Source of the DNA: Pseudomonas fluorescens
Lineage (GTDB): Bacteria; Pseudomonadota; Gammaproteobacteria; Pseudomonadales; Pseudomonadaceae
Direction of reading: 5' to 3'
DNA length: 64,000 nucleotides
Assembly (NCBI RefSeq): GCF_902497625.1
Contig: NZ_CABVGX010000014.1
Location: forward strand, 49,862-113,861
Shown here: in pieces, positions 37,534-47,125 of the stretch
Position numbering within the stretch: the stretch's first letter is position 1
Layout: each line of letters begins with the position of its first letter
Made by a program: the position numbers and the translations under genes
Notes under the pieces: model-generated
Told to the model about the DNA's origin: nothing
The model's database searches: none
Seen by the model: only the letters and a program-made list of their open reading frames with translations

Positions 37534-37562
37534 TTGATTGGTTATGACCGTCAAGTTATAAA
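37534..37562 (+). promoter_or_regulatory. Sigma-70-type promoter of hmgR
   Basis: TTGATT (37534-37539) and TATAAA (37557-37562) are separated by exactly 17 bases. The -35 box begins right after the operator palindromes, which would allow repression by HmgR. The ATG lies 33 bases downstream of the -10 box. Confidence 0.65.
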
Positions 37563-37594
37563 GACGCCCATTCGTCCCGGGATCGACAGCCTTC

Positions 37595-38416
37595 ATGGAA
37601 ACGCCGCGCACCAACGACAAGCAAAAAGTCCGCTCGGCGGAGGTCGGCACTGACATCCTCAAGGCCTTGGCAGAGCTGTCGCCCTCCACTTCATTGTCGC
37701 GCCTTGCCGAGCACGTGCAGATGCCCGCGAGCAAGGTTCACCGTTATCTGCAGGCGCTGATTGCCAGCGGTTTTGCCGAACAGAACACGGCCACCAACCA
37801 CTACGGCCTGGGTCGCGAAGCTCTGCGTGTGGGGCTGGCCGCGCTCAACAGTATGGACGTGCTCAAGGTTGCCGCCCTGCCCTTGGCGGAACTGCGCGAT
37901 GAATTGAAAGAGACCTGCTTTTTGGCCGTGTGGGGTAATCAGGGCGCAACCGTTGTGCATATCGAACCGGCGGTGCGCGCGGTGACGGTCGTGACGCAAC
38001 TTGGCTCCGTACTGCCGCTGCTTACCTCGTCTACAGGTCTGGTATTCGCTGCATATTTGCCCAAGCGCGAAACTGTGGATTTGCGCGAACGGGAACTGCA
38101 GGCCTGCGCTGTTCACGCCTTGGCCGACGCTCAGGACTATGAACGACTGAGTCAGCAAATTCGTGATCGCGGCCTGCACCATGTACACGGCCTGTTGATG
38201 CCCGGGGTCGATGCGCTGTCGGCTCCGGTATTCAATGCAGTTGGAAACGCAGTGGCAGTGATGACGATCGTCGGACCGGCATCGCTGTTTCACGCCGACG
38301 AAAACGGCCCGGCGGCGCAGCGATTGCTGGCGGCGACTCGGGCCGTGAGCTGGCGGATGGGGTACGAAGAGCGTGCCGGCTCAGAGCAGAAAACCGTGGA
38401 TAAAATCGATGACTGA
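37595..38416 (+). CDS. hmgR: IclR-family repressor of the homogentisate operon
   Basis: Regulator of 273 aa with an N-terminal winged helix (residues about 17-75, VGTDILKALAELSPSTSLSRLAEHVQMPASKVHRYLQALIASGFAEQ) and the IclR effector domain from about residue 85. It is divergent from hmgA-fahA-maiA. In P. putida the IclR protein in this position, HmgR, represses the hmg operon and is released by homogentisate. The same role is inferred here from context and family. Confidence 0.88.
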   Translation: METPRTNDKQKVRSAEVGTDILKALAELSPSTSLSRLAEHVQMPASKVHRYLQALIASGFAEQNTATNHYGLGREALRVGLAALNSMDVLKVAALPLAELRDELKETCFLAVWGNQGATVVHIEPAVRAVTVVTQLGSVLPLLTSSTGLVFAAYLPKRETVDLRERELQACAVHALADAQDYERLSQQIRDRGLHHVHGLLMPGVDALSAPVFNAVGNAVAVMTIVGPASLFHADENGPAAQRLLAATRAVSWRMGYEERAGSEQKTVDKIDD

Positions 38417-38472
38417 AGTGCTAACGTCACTCGGGGTCAGATTCGGGGGTTTGAATACTGGGCAATGAACAT

Positions 38473-41010
38473 TTAGCAACCTGCCCCCATTGTCTTCAAC
38501 CTGGCAACCGCCTGCGTGCGCCGTTGAACGCCCAGCTTGCTGTAGATCCGTCGTACATGGGTTTTAACCGTATGCAGGGAAATATACAGTTGTTCGGCGA
38601 TTTGCTGGTTGGAGTTGCCCAACGCAATCAGGCTCAGCACTTCAAGCTCGCGGGCACTTAGCACTCCCGCATCGACGACCTGCGCGTCGACGGGTAGCTC
38701 GCCCTGCAAGCGGCACAGCAGTTCTGGCGCTCGCAACTGTAATTCGCTTAACGCCTGCTGAACATTGCAGCGGCTTACCAGCTCCAGCCCTGCGTCCAGC
38801 GCAGAGCGTGCAAGCGTGGGCTCGTCAATCAGGTCAGCCACTTCACACATCGCCAACTGCAGTTCGGATTCGAGCGCCAGCATGCCGTGCTGCTGCGCGT
38901 GATCAAGCAACGCCTGCAAACGATCCAGGGGCTTGTGCGCCTGATGCAGACGGGTCTGCGCCAGCACCAGCTGATATTCGATGCGGGGGATGAGTTCCAG
39001 TGTTGCCGGGGGCGCTTGTCGCGCATGCGGCCCACGGTAATGACGCAACACGCGGGTCAGCGCTTCGCGGGCCAATTCCGCACGTCCCTGTTGCAGCCAG
39101 ATATGACTGCTCAACTGCAACAGCGCGCCACGGTAGACCGTGTCGGGGATCTGCCGCTGCTGCATCAATCGCTCGGCTTCTCGCAAGCGATCAAACGCCT
39201 GTGCGTAATTACGCTGGTTCGCGGCCAGTTGCGCCAGCCCGAGAAAACCATACAAAGCGCGTTTGTCCTCACTTTGCAGGCAATCTTCCAGCCCCGAACG
39301 AAAGAACACCGCTGCCCGTTCATCCTGCCCCTGGCACAGCGCCAATCGCCCTCTACGCAAAGCTACCCGGCCGATTAACGGTGTGGGCCGGTCAGCCTCA
39401 CGACAGAGCCGTGCATGCACGTCCGCCAGCAGCCGCTCGGCCCGGCAAGGCGCGCCACGCTGTTCCAGCAATTGCGCGTGATCCAGCTCCAGCAGCCCTT
39501 CGAACAACAACGAACCATGCGCGCGTGCCAGGCATACCGCTTCGCGGTTTATCGTGTGCGCAGCATCGAGGTCGCCATTGAGCAGCGCCTGCTGCGTCAA
39601 CCCGGACAGGCACAGCAGCCGGGATGACCAGGCGCTGATGTCCAGTTCCACGAGCGCCTCGATGAAATGCGCGCGGGCGCAAGCCATACGCCCCTGCAAA
39701 TGCAGAAGCCACCCCTGTTGCGCCTGCCAGCGTGCCAGCAGCTGCCGGTGCAGGGTATCACTGGGTTGTGGCGCGAACCGGACCATTTGCTCGATACAGG
39801 CAGCGGCCTGTTCGAACCGCCCGGCGAACAACAACGCCGCTGTAATCAGCCCAACCCGCTGCGGCGTACCCAGTGTCAGGTGGTCGCCCAAAAACTCATG
39901 CAGGCGCAACAACAATGTCACGTTGTTACGGATGAACAAATGCTCGAAGCTGAAATGTTGCAACAGGCTGACAGCCGATTCGAACTCCTGCGCCAACATT
40001 GCCTGTTCGAACGCGCCTTGCCAGTCTTCGCGGGCACTGAACCACTGACACGCACGACGATGCCAAGAGCGTCCAGCGGTGCTTTGCTCATCGCGAATGG
40101 CCAGCGCCACCGGCACGAACACTCGTAACCAATCGGCGGAGTCTTCCCACGGTTCGATGAAACAGCCCATGTCCTGCAATGAATGCAACCACTGCGCACC
40201 TTCGCCGGTGCCGAACAGGTGCTCACACAGGCTGGCATTGAAACGAGGCAAGTGAGCCAGCACTTTCCACACCTCTACCAGTTCGGCAGGCAAGGTGTTC
40301 AGCAGCTCATGTTGCAGGTAATCGAGCAGCGTCGCAGAGCGAACCTGCTCGCAACCTTTGTGATCCCCTTCCATCATTGCGATGCGCACCCCGGCGCACC
40401 AGCCGCCGGTGCGTTCGAACAGTTTTTCAGCGCTCGGCAACCGGGACGTGGGCGCTACCCGGCCGGGCATCTGTTCGATCTCGGAAGTGGTAAAAGCCAG
40501 CGCGCGCCCTTCGCACTCGAACAACTCGTCATCGAGCAACAGCCGCGGCCAGTTGCATGACGGACGTCGGCGCGAACTCAACCACCAGGTGAGTGCCGGG
40601 CTGGCGATGGCCAGAAGGCGATCCAGCAAGCGATCAAATTCAGGATCAGGGGCGCGGCACAGGTCATCAAGAAACAGCCAGGTTGGCTTTTGCAAACGAC
40701 TCAGGCAATCCACCAATACAGCCTCATCGGCCGCCTCCAGCCCCAGCACCTGGCCCAGTCGCTGCCGTAAATCTGCAGCACTCAACGATACACCTGACAT
40801 TGGCAGCCAATGCACCCGGCAGTGTTCCGGCGCCTGCAACAGGCATTCGACCAGCAACGCACTTTTGCCGCTGCCGGCAGGCGCGCACAGCAATTTCACC
40901 CGGGCTGTCGAGGCCAGCAACGGTTCGATCAAGCGTTTGCGCGACAAATGATGAGACGACAAACGGGGCAGAAATCCCGCAAGGTCTGGCCACTGGGTCA
41001 TGGCAGTCAT
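38473..41010 (-). CDS. MalT-like LuxR-family regulator (LAL type)
   Basis: Large regulator of 845 aa. Walker A motif APAGSGKS at residues 43-50, a Walker B-like WLFLDDL near residue 115, a long helical TPR-like middle, and a C-terminal LuxR helix-turn-helix (about 780-840, [44 protein letters not shown]). Such proteins are ATP-dependent activators responding to a small inducer. It follows the DUF1302/DUF1329 genes on the same strand; an equivalent trio exists in P. putida, where it is linked to use of fatty acids or esters. Control of the pair upstream is therefore likely. Confidence 0.9.
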   Translation of the reverse strand: MTAMTQWPDLAGFLPRLSSHHLSRKRLIEPLLASTARVKLLCAPAGSGKSALLVECLLQAPEHCRVHWLPMSGVSLSAADLRQRLGQVLGLEAADEAVLVDCLSRLQKPTWLFLDDLCRAPDPEFDRLLDRLLAIASPALTWWLSSRRRPSCNWPRLLLDDELFECEGRALAFTTSEIEQMPGRVAPTSRLPSAEKLFERTGGWCAGVRIAMMEGDHKGCEQVRSATLLDYLQHELLNTLPAELVEVWKVLAHLPRFNASLCEHLFGTGEGAQWLHSLQDMGCFIEPWEDSADWLRVFVPVALAIRDEQSTAGRSWHRRACQWFSAREDWQGAFEQAMLAQEFESAVSLLQHFSFEHLFIRNNVTLLLRLHEFLGDHLTLGTPQRVGLITAALLFAGRFEQAAACIEQMVRFAPQPSDTLHRQLLARWQAQQGWLLHLQGRMACARAHFIEALVELDISAWSSRLLCLSGLTQQALLNGDLDAAHTINREAVCLARAHGSLLFEGLLELDHAQLLEQRGAPCRAERLLADVHARLCREADRPTPLIGRVALRRGRLALCQGQDERAAVFFRSGLEDCLQSEDKRALYGFLGLAQLAANQRNYAQAFDRLREAERLMQQRQIPDTVYRGALLQLSSHIWLQQGRAELAREALTRVLRHYRGPHARQAPPATLELIPRIEYQLVLAQTRLHQAHKPLDRLQALLDHAQQHGMLALESELQLAMCEVADLIDEPTLARSALDAGLELVSRCNVQQALSELQLRAPELLCRLQGELPVDAQVVDAGVLSARELEVLSLIALGNSNQQIAEQLYISLHTVKTHVRRIYSKLGVQRRTQAVARLKTMGAGC

Positions 41011-41097
41011 AGGAAGGCGCCTTCTTATAGTTGTGCCGTCACCCTAGCCCTCTCTGTGCAGCTTGTTGAGAAGTATTCAAAACGCTTATTGGCCCTC

Positions 41098-41128
41098 ATA
41101 AAAAAGGTGACCGCAAAGTCACCTTTTC
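41098..41128 (-). terminator. Terminator of the DUF1302-DUF1329 operon
   Basis: On the minus strand AAAAGGTGAC pairs with GTCACCTTTTTT across six bases, giving a hairpin plus T-run about 20 bases after the DUF1329 stop. It separates this gene from the LuxR gene downstream. Confidence 0.85.
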
Positions 41129-41148
41129 CGTACCACCTGTAGGACTGC

Positions 41149-42516
41149 TTACCTCACACCTGTGCTCCGCAGCGCTGCTGGCGTGTAGTCTCCCGCTTTG
41201 GCATCGATACCAAATTCAAAACTGCGCTTCTCCTCGTTTTTCATGCCAAGCGCGATATAGCGACCAGCGATCAGGTCATACAGCGCTTCCACCGTATAAG
41301 CCGGTACCTGATGATCGTAATAGAACTGCGCGTGGCCTTCGGCAACCCGCCAGAGTTGACCGCGACCGTCATAGTGATCGGCCAGTGCCACCTGCCAGCT
41401 GTCCTCATCGATATACATGTGGCGCTTGGCATACACGTGGCGCTCGCCAGGCTTGACCGTGGCCACGACCTCCCAGACGCGGTGCAATTCGTATCGGGTC
41501 AGGTCCTGGTTGATATGCCCGGCCTTGATCACGTCGGTGTATTTGAGGTTGGGCGAGTCGAGCTTGTAACTGTTGTACGGAATGTACATTTCTTTTTTGC
41601 CGATAAGTTTCCAGTCGTAGCGGTCCGGCGCGCCGGAAAACATGTCGAAGTTATCGGTGGTGCGCAAACCGTCGGACGACGTACCGACGCCGTCATAGGC
41701 CACTTGCGGAGCACGACGCACGCGTCGCTGGCCGGCATTGTAGATCCACGCCTTGCGCGGTTCCTTGACCTGATCGAGCGTCTCGTGAACCAGCAGCACG
41801 TTACCTGCCAGGCGCGCCGGCGCGGTGACTTCCTGCTTGAAATAACTCAGGACGTTTTCGTCGCTGCCCGGCTTCAAGTCACCGAGCAAGGAAGGCACCG
41901 CCACTTCATCCTTGAAGCGGATCACGGTGAAATCACCATTGGACTGCGGCGTCGCCTGAGTGATGGTGCGGCGCAGGTTACCGCCGTGATACCGGGTGAC
42001 GTGGTTCCAGATAACCTCAACGCCATTTTTCGGAATCGGGAACGCGTAATAGCGATTGCCGGTGAAATTGGCCAACCCGTTGCCGTCATTGATCGGCGTG
42101 ACATTGAGGGCACTGCGTTTGGCTGACTCGTAGATATCCGCTGGCACAGCCACCGTGCGATGTGACGGATAAACCGGGATTTTGTAGGTCTCTGGATAGC
42201 GCTTGAACATCGCTATCTGGCCATCGGAGAGTTTGTCCTTGTACTTGTCCACCGTTGCCGCGGTGATCGTGAACAGCGGTTTTTCATTGGCGAACGGGTC
42301 AGCCAGGAATCCTTTGCTGTCCACCGCACCGGCGTTCTTGCCGATGCCACCGGTCCAGGCCGGGATCGAGCCGTCGGCGTTGCCGGCCTTTTCCGCGCCC
42401 AGCGGTGTCAGGCTGGTCCCCAGTTTGCTGGCTTCTTCCGGCGACACCGCGGCCATCACGTTGGCAGCCAACAGGCTCAGGGCCAGAACACCATATTGCA
42501 GAATCATCTTGCGCAT
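41149..42516 (-). CDS. DUF1329 periplasmic/outer-membrane-associated protein
   Basis: Secreted protein of 455 aa with a signal peptide (YGVLALSLLAANVMAAVS) and the DUF1329 body, including PEEASKLGTSLTPLGAEKAGNADGSIPAWTGGI near the start and YLDxP-like repeats. The family is predicted to have a LolB-like lipid-binding fold. The first ATG (42525) touches an AGAAGG site directly, so the ATG nine bases further (42516) is the better start. It forms a pair with the DUF1302 gene 24 bases upstream. A role in handling lipids or long-chain esters at the outer membrane is inferred. Confidence 0.88.
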   Translation of the reverse strand: MRKMILQYGVLALSLLAANVMAAVSPEEASKLGTSLTPLGAEKAGNADGSIPAWTGGIGKNAGAVDSKGFLADPFANEKPLFTITAATVDKYKDKLSDGQIAMFKRYPETYKIPVYPSHRTVAVPADIYESAKRSALNVTPINDGNGLANFTGNRYYAFPIPKNGVEVIWNHVTRYHGGNLRRTITQATPQSNGDFTVIRFKDEVAVPSLLGDLKPGSDENVLSYFKQEVTAPARLAGNVLLVHETLDQVKEPRKAWIYNAGQRRVRRAPQVAYDGVGTSSDGLRTTDNFDMFSGAPDRYDWKLIGKKEMYIPYNSYKLDSPNLKYTDVIKAGHINQDLTRYELHRVWEVVATVKPGERHVYAKRHMYIDEDSWQVALADHYDGRGQLWRVAEGHAQFYYDHQVPAYTVEALYDLIAGRYIALGMKNEEKRSFEFGIDAKAGDYTPAALRSTGVR

Positions 42517-42539
42517 TGAAATCATCCTTCTCAGCCAGA

Positions 42540-44333
42540 TCAGAAGTTCACGCCGAAGCTCAGCGCCAGGAAGTCGCGATCTTCCAGGGTGTTGTAGTCA
42601 CCGCCGAAGAAATCGGTGTAACTCAAGCTCGCGGTGTAGGTGTTGCGGTAGTCGGCATCGACACCGACGCTGATCGCTTTCGCGCCTTCATTGAACAGGC
42701 CGTTGGGGCCATAGCCGGCGACGTCGTGGGACCACGACAGGTTGGGTTTGAAGTTGATCCCGGCGATCACGTTGTTGTACTCAAGGATCGCGCGGGCCCG
42801 GTAGCCCCAGGAGGTCGACGTGACAAAACCGTCGGTGTCACCGCCAAAACCGTATTGGCCGTACACCGAGTCGCGGCCGTAACGCAGTTCACTTTTGTCC
42901 TCCAGCCCGCCGACATGCACCACCGCCGCTTCACCCACCAGGGTCAGCCGATCGGCGCCTGCCACTTGATCGATGAAGTGCGTCAGGGTGCTCTGGATCT
43001 GCGTCACGTCCTTGCGCCGATAACCTTTGTTGTCAGCCCCCGGAGCCGTGGCGATCGGTGATGCTGCGCCACCGGAAATGGGGTTGAGCAGGGCCAGCGT
43101 CAGGTCATTGGTATTGATCTGCACCGGCAGGTTGGGACGGTAGCTGATCTCGCCGGTCCACGCCGTGCCGGTCGGCAAGGTAGTGGAGAAACTTGCGCCA
43201 TACAGGCGGATGTCTTCCGGATACTCGAGATAATACTGACCGCGACCCAGCATCACGCTTTGCGCAAGACCGCCACCGCTGCCAGGCGCAATGCCATTGG
43301 CCGCACCGATGATGCCGGGGATTCGCGCCAGCGTGCCGGGACCGGCCGTCGTGGTGCCAACGTTCGGTGTGCGGCTGTGATAATTCATGAAGTACAGACC
43401 GTACTCGGTGTCATCGCCAAGCCAGCGCAGGGCCGTCCCCCATTGTCCGGAATCGCGGGCGTCGCGGTCACCACCGCGTGGCACGATCACACCTTCGCGA
43501 CTGACCTGGAAGCCTTGGCCGAATGCCGCCGCAATCGGTTGCAATGGCGCGATTGCCGGGCTGGCAACGGTGTAGCCGGTAGTGCAACCATCTGCTGCTA
43601 CGTCTCCACCGAAGAAGGTGCCGCAGTTGTCGAGAACCGTCTGGTCCCACTCCAGCTGATAGAAACCTTCCACGGTGAGCTTGTCAGTCAGGCCCTGCGA
43701 GGCGAACAACATGTTCACCGGAATCAGGCCCTCCTTGATCTCCGCGCCGGGGCGTCGAAACGCGGAAACGTCCACCGGATTGATGCTGTTGATCGAGTTG
43801 CCGATGAAGGTACTTTCGCCCCAGCTGACCACCTGTTTGCCGGCCCGCGCGGTACCAGGCAAATTGCCGATCGAATAATTGTGATAGACGAAGGCATCGA
43901 GGATCTGCGCACCGGAAGACTTTGAGCCTTCCTTGCGGTTGTGATCGCTGATCGGCTTGAACTCGCGGTCTTCGTCCTTCAGTTCGAAGTCGTACCAGTA
44001 CTTGCCACGGACGAACACGCCGGTGTCGCCATACTTCAATTCGAGGTCATGGATGCCCTTGAAGATCTTGGAGAAGGTTTCACCTTTCTTGAAATTCAGA
44101 CGCCCGTCATCTCCGGTCGACGCCTGGCCGGTTCCGCCGTTGGGAATGCCCACCAACGAGCTGTCGGCATCGCGCATGCCCCAGCTCGCCCCCACAGACA
44201 GCGAGGAGTCGAAAGTCCCCTCGATTTCCCCGATATTGAATGAAACCGCCTGTGCCTGGGCGCAACAACCCATGGCCACCGCAGCGGCGAGCGCGTGCGG
44301 TTTGAAGATGGCGCGCATTGTTGTTTTTGTCAT
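42540..44333 (-). CDS. DUF1302 outer-membrane beta-barrel protein
   Basis: Protein of 597 aa with a signal peptide (HALAAAVAMGCCAQAQA) and a long beta-rich body starting VSFNIGEIEGTFDSSLSVGASWGMRD, typical of DUF1302. It ends in Phe (LSFGVNF), as outer-membrane barrels do. It is probably a FadL-like lipid channel acting with DUF1329. The start at 44333 (MTKTTMRAIFK) has GGGGAAG upstream; the frame extending to 44747 crosses a REP-like palindrome and is rejected. Unlike many such loci, no RND/MMPL pump gene is next to the pair. Confidence 0.88.
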   Translation of the reverse strand: MTKTTMRAIFKPHALAAAVAMGCCAQAQAVSFNIGEIEGTFDSSLSVGASWGMRDADSSLVGIPNGGTGQASTGDDGRLNFKKGETFSKIFKGIHDLELKYGDTGVFVRGKYWYDFELKDEDREFKPISDHNRKEGSKSSGAQILDAFVYHNYSIGNLPGTARAGKQVVSWGESTFIGNSINSINPVDVSAFRRPGAEIKEGLIPVNMLFASQGLTDKLTVEGFYQLEWDQTVLDNCGTFFGGDVAADGCTTGYTVASPAIAPLQPIAAAFGQGFQVSREGVIVPRGGDRDARDSGQWGTALRWLGDDTEYGLYFMNYHSRTPNVGTTTAGPGTLARIPGIIGAANGIAPGSGGGLAQSVMLGRGQYYLEYPEDIRLYGASFSTTLPTGTAWTGEISYRPNLPVQINTNDLTLALLNPISGGAASPIATAPGADNKGYRRKDVTQIQSTLTHFIDQVAGADRLTLVGEAAVVHVGGLEDKSELRYGRDSVYGQYGFGGDTDGFVTSTSWGYRARAILEYNNVIAGINFKPNLSWSHDVAGYGPNGLFNEGAKAISVGVDADYRNTYTASLSYTDFFGGDYNTLEDRDFLALSFGVNF

Positions 44334-44523
44334 GCGTCTTCCCCGGTGAGTGACAGAAGGCCCCACCCTACTGCCGCACGCCGAGAGCGATAAGCGCACG
44401 AAGGAGGTATTTGGCGTGTACCTCGAAAGGATGAACGGGCTTGTGGTGGGGGGATTTGCGCGGGGTATGGGCGGACTGGATGAAGGGTTATCAATGGAAC
44501 GCATGAGGCAAGGCCACCACTGT

Positions 44524-44642
44524 CTGTAGCAGCTGGCGCAGCCTGCGTCCGGCGGTCCGGCGGTCCGGCAGGTGCGATGTGCACTCCATACGATTGATTG
44601 ACGACTGCTACGCAGCCGGACGCAGGCTGCGCCAACTGCTAC
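44524..44642. repeat. REP-like palindrome, CTGTAGCAGCTGGCGCAGCC type
   Basis: The left arm CTGTAGCAGCTGGCGCAGCC runs on to TGCGTCCGG; the right arm CCGGACGCAGGCTGCGCCAA continues to CTGCTACAG. The inner part carries a short tandem of CGGTCCGG. Confidence 0.85.
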
Positions 44643-44883
44643 AGGGAAATTTGTCGTGGACTGTTGCCGAGGCTGCAACAGTGCTTGTCTGGAATCACTA
44701 TTTTTCCTTTGCGGACAAGGGCTTATTCTCAGCGCGATGCAAGGCAACTGACGGGTAGCACCTGGCGATGGAAACTGCTCCGCTCAGTCCGCCGCGAAAA
44801 ATTCAGATGATTTGAAGCGTTTCGAATTATCAACCCGCGTTCTCTGACGTTGATTTGTTGCTCCTTGATCCACGTCTTGCTTT

Positions 44884-44913
44884 GGCCGCTGCGTTTGCAG
44901 CGGCCTTTTTTAT
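44884..44913 (+). terminator. Orphan terminator, possible small-RNA 3' end
   Basis: GGCCGCTGC (44884-44892) and GCAGCGGCC (44896-44904) form a perfect stem with a three-base loop followed by TTTTTT. No + strand gene ends upstream, so it may end a small RNA from about 44730-44910. That stretch includes TTGCTCCTTGATCC, whose CUCCUU could pair with ribosome-binding sites. Confidence 0.75.
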
Positions 44914-45183
44914 GGGCAGGAATAACAGGTATCGCGACACTGAACGCCTACGTCGCGGGATACAGTAGTGTAAGAGAAGTCCTTTTTTTCAAAAGGATAA
45001 TGTGCATTTATAAGCTGCCCGAATGATTCTTCCTTCATGAATTAATTAAATGAACCACTGGATTTTCAGACCCTGAAATTTAACTTTTACATTATGATGA
45101 CCAACAAGTAGCAAGAAATTAATTTCAGCTTTATAAATGAGATATTTCGCAAAACAAACTGCACGCACATTCAAGGAAAGAAT

Positions 45184-47124
45184 ATGCTCAATCAAAATTT
45201 CACGCTGCCTGCGACTTACGTAGGGAAACAGCCGGTGTCAGGTCTGGACTCAGTCGGAGGAGGATTTTCGAATATACCCAGTCAGGGCATGTCAGTTCAC
45301 CACATGCTCAACAACATACAGATTCAAGTATTCAATCAAATAGATGCGGTAGTATCTTTAACCTCTAGCACATACATGACGCAATCTTTGCAATTACCGC
45401 AGACAATCGAAAATGAACTCTCTGCCGTCAGAGCAGAAACAGCCAGCGGATCGCAATCTCCCACTGCAGCAGCTCTTCGGGAAATCGGTATAACGAGTAC
45501 ACTTATTCACCGAAAAGAGGTAGAACTAAGCAGCACAAGGATCCTGGCTAATTCATTTTACGGAAGTAATCCTCATGATAAAACCATGGCGCAATTTTCC
45601 GATAGAGCGAGCCAGATTGATCGTAATATTTATAATATTAGCCCCATAATTCAATCATGGGCAGATGCTTACCAAGCCGAATACTCCGCCAGACTTTTAA
45701 CCCAATCCATTGAATTATTGATTCAGAAACGCGCCAACTTGCAGAGCCAATTGGCCATCGCACAGGCTGAAGAACAGAGGCTCTCGGCAGCGCGAGAGGA
45801 AGCACAACGAGTAGCGGCGGAGCTTGTCCGGGCTAATGAGGAAGCCGAGGTCCGCGCCCGAGAGCAAGCAAGACTTTCAGCCCTTGAAGAAGCCCGACGC
45901 GCGGCTGCAGAGCAGGCAAAAATTGCAGCAGAGGCACTTGCGCAGCAGGTGGCAGCAGAACAGGCGCGCGTTGATGCACTTGCTGAGTTGAAGCGGCTCG
46001 AAGAGCAGCGGCAAGCGGAAGAAAATGCAAAAATATCGACACTTCCGTTGTCAGGTTTTACAGCGGCGACCGGCCCCCTCTTCGCTGGCACAGCCGGGAC
46101 GGTGGGAGTTAGCGCGGCAACATCGCTGGCGATCAGATCCGCTCTTCAATCAGCACTCTCCGCAGCTATCTCGGCCGCCGTCGGTTCAGCCGGTGCCGTG
46201 GTCAGCGGATTCGCGGCTCTGGTATATCCCTCGCCTCTAGGCAATAGCGACCTTTACACTTTGAGCGTTCCGCTCGCCGACCTTTCGCCAATTGCAGATC
46301 AGAACTTGAGGGCAGGCGTGCAATCAAGTGGCCCCGTCAGACTGACTGTCGGCATTGGCTCAAAAGCTAACCGCAACGCGATCGAATATTTTGTTGTCGC
46401 CCTGAACGGCACTGCAGTGCCTTATGACGTGCAAGTCCAGCACGCCACGTACGATCCGGCCCGCAACGTCTATACGACTCAGAGCCCGGACGTGCATTCC
46501 ATTGGCATGACCTGGACGCCGATTGTTAAACCAGGTGACGCATCAACATCCTTGCCCTCGGGCCAGCCGGGAGTTGTCGTTTACGAGGGTGCCATCGTTA
46601 CAGCCCTCGAAGGACGTATTGATCCATTCCCTGAACTGGATCTCGACACTCTGCGAGGCTTCATCACCGTTTTCCCTGCAGATTCGGGGATACCTCCTAT
46701 CTATACGATATTCAGGGATAGGAGGAATGAACCTGGTGTAATTAGCGGATTCGGGCAGACAGTTTCGGGGGATTGGGTAGGTGCCGCATCAACGATGGAT
46801 GGCGCACCGCTTCCAACTCAGATTGCAGATATACTTCGAGGAAGGGAATTCTCCAGTTTCAACGCTTTTCGGAGAGCCTTTTGGAAGGCGGTTGCGGCGG
46901 ATCCTGTCTTGAGCTCACAGTTACCTCGGATGAGTAAAATAGAAATGCAAAAAGGACTTTCCTTAAAAGCGCCTTTAGCCGATCAAATCGGGAAAAGGAC
47001 GAAATACGAGCTTCACCATTTAAAACCTATCGGTGAAGACGGAGCAGTCTACGATATTGATAACATTCGAATATTGGGACCCAGGCAGCATATCAATGCC
47101 CACTCCACCAAAGGGGAACAGTGA
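45184..47124 (+). CDS. S-type pyocin with colicin E9-like HNH DNase domain
   Basis: Bacteriocin of 646 aa that enters related strains and degrades their DNA. In order: an N-terminal receptor-binding part (1-170), an Ala/Glu/Arg-rich coiled coil (about 175-285), a Gly/Ala-rich hydrophobic stretch and pyocin-S translocation domain (about 295-510), and a C-terminal HNH nuclease (about 515-646). The nuclease aligns with colicin E9: YELHH then AVYDIDNIRI; His611, His612, His636 and His640 have the same spacing as E9 His102/103/127/131. AAGGAAAG precedes the ATG. The gene is AT-richer than its neighbours at its 5' end. The immunity gene follows one base after the stop. Confidence 0.95.
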   Translation: MLNQNFTLPATYVGKQPVSGLDSVGGGFSNIPSQGMSVHHMLNNIQIQVFNQIDAVVSLTSSTYMTQSLQLPQTIENELSAVRAETASGSQSPTAAALREIGITSTLIHRKEVELSSTRILANSFYGSNPHDKTMAQFSDRASQIDRNIYNISPIIQSWADAYQAEYSARLLTQSIELLIQKRANLQSQLAIAQAEEQRLSAAREEAQRVAAELVRANEEAEVRAREQARLSALEEARRAAAEQAKIAAEALAQQVAAEQARVDALAELKRLEEQRQAEENAKISTLPLSGFTAATGPLFAGTAGTVGVSAATSLAIRSALQSALSAAISAAVGSAGAVVSGFAALVYPSPLGNSDLYTLSVPLADLSPIADQNLRAGVQSSGPVRLTVGIGSKANRNAIEYFVVALNGTAVPYDVQVQHATYDPARNVYTTQSPDVHSIGMTWTPIVKPGDASTSLPSGQPGVVVYEGAIVTALEGRIDPFPELDLDTLRGFITVFPADSGIPPIYTIFRDRRNEPGVISGFGQTVSGDWVGAASTMDGAPLPTQIADILRGREFSSFNAFRRAFWKAVAADPVLSSQLPRMSKIEMQKGLSLKAPLADQIGKRTKYELHHLKPIGEDGAVYDIDNIRILGPRQHINAHSTKGEQ

Positions 47125-47125
47125 G

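Larger units (their letters stand above)
44334..45183. other. Large non-coding region before the pyocin gene
   Basis: These 850 bases contain a REP-like palindrome (44524-44642), an intrinsic terminator with no gene before it (44884-44913), and an AT-rich leader (about 44980-45183) before the pyocin gene. No protein-coding gene was supported. The composition changes sharply near 44930. Confidence 0.6.

Noticed and set aside
38417..38472. Short gap between hmgR and the LuxR gene as a terminator
   Set aside because: No stem plus T-run could be found in this 56-base convergent gap.
45050..45080. CTG-GATTTT-CAG symmetry as a LexA box for the pyocin
   Set aside because: The spacer is 6 rather than 10 bases and lacks the AT pattern of LexA sites.
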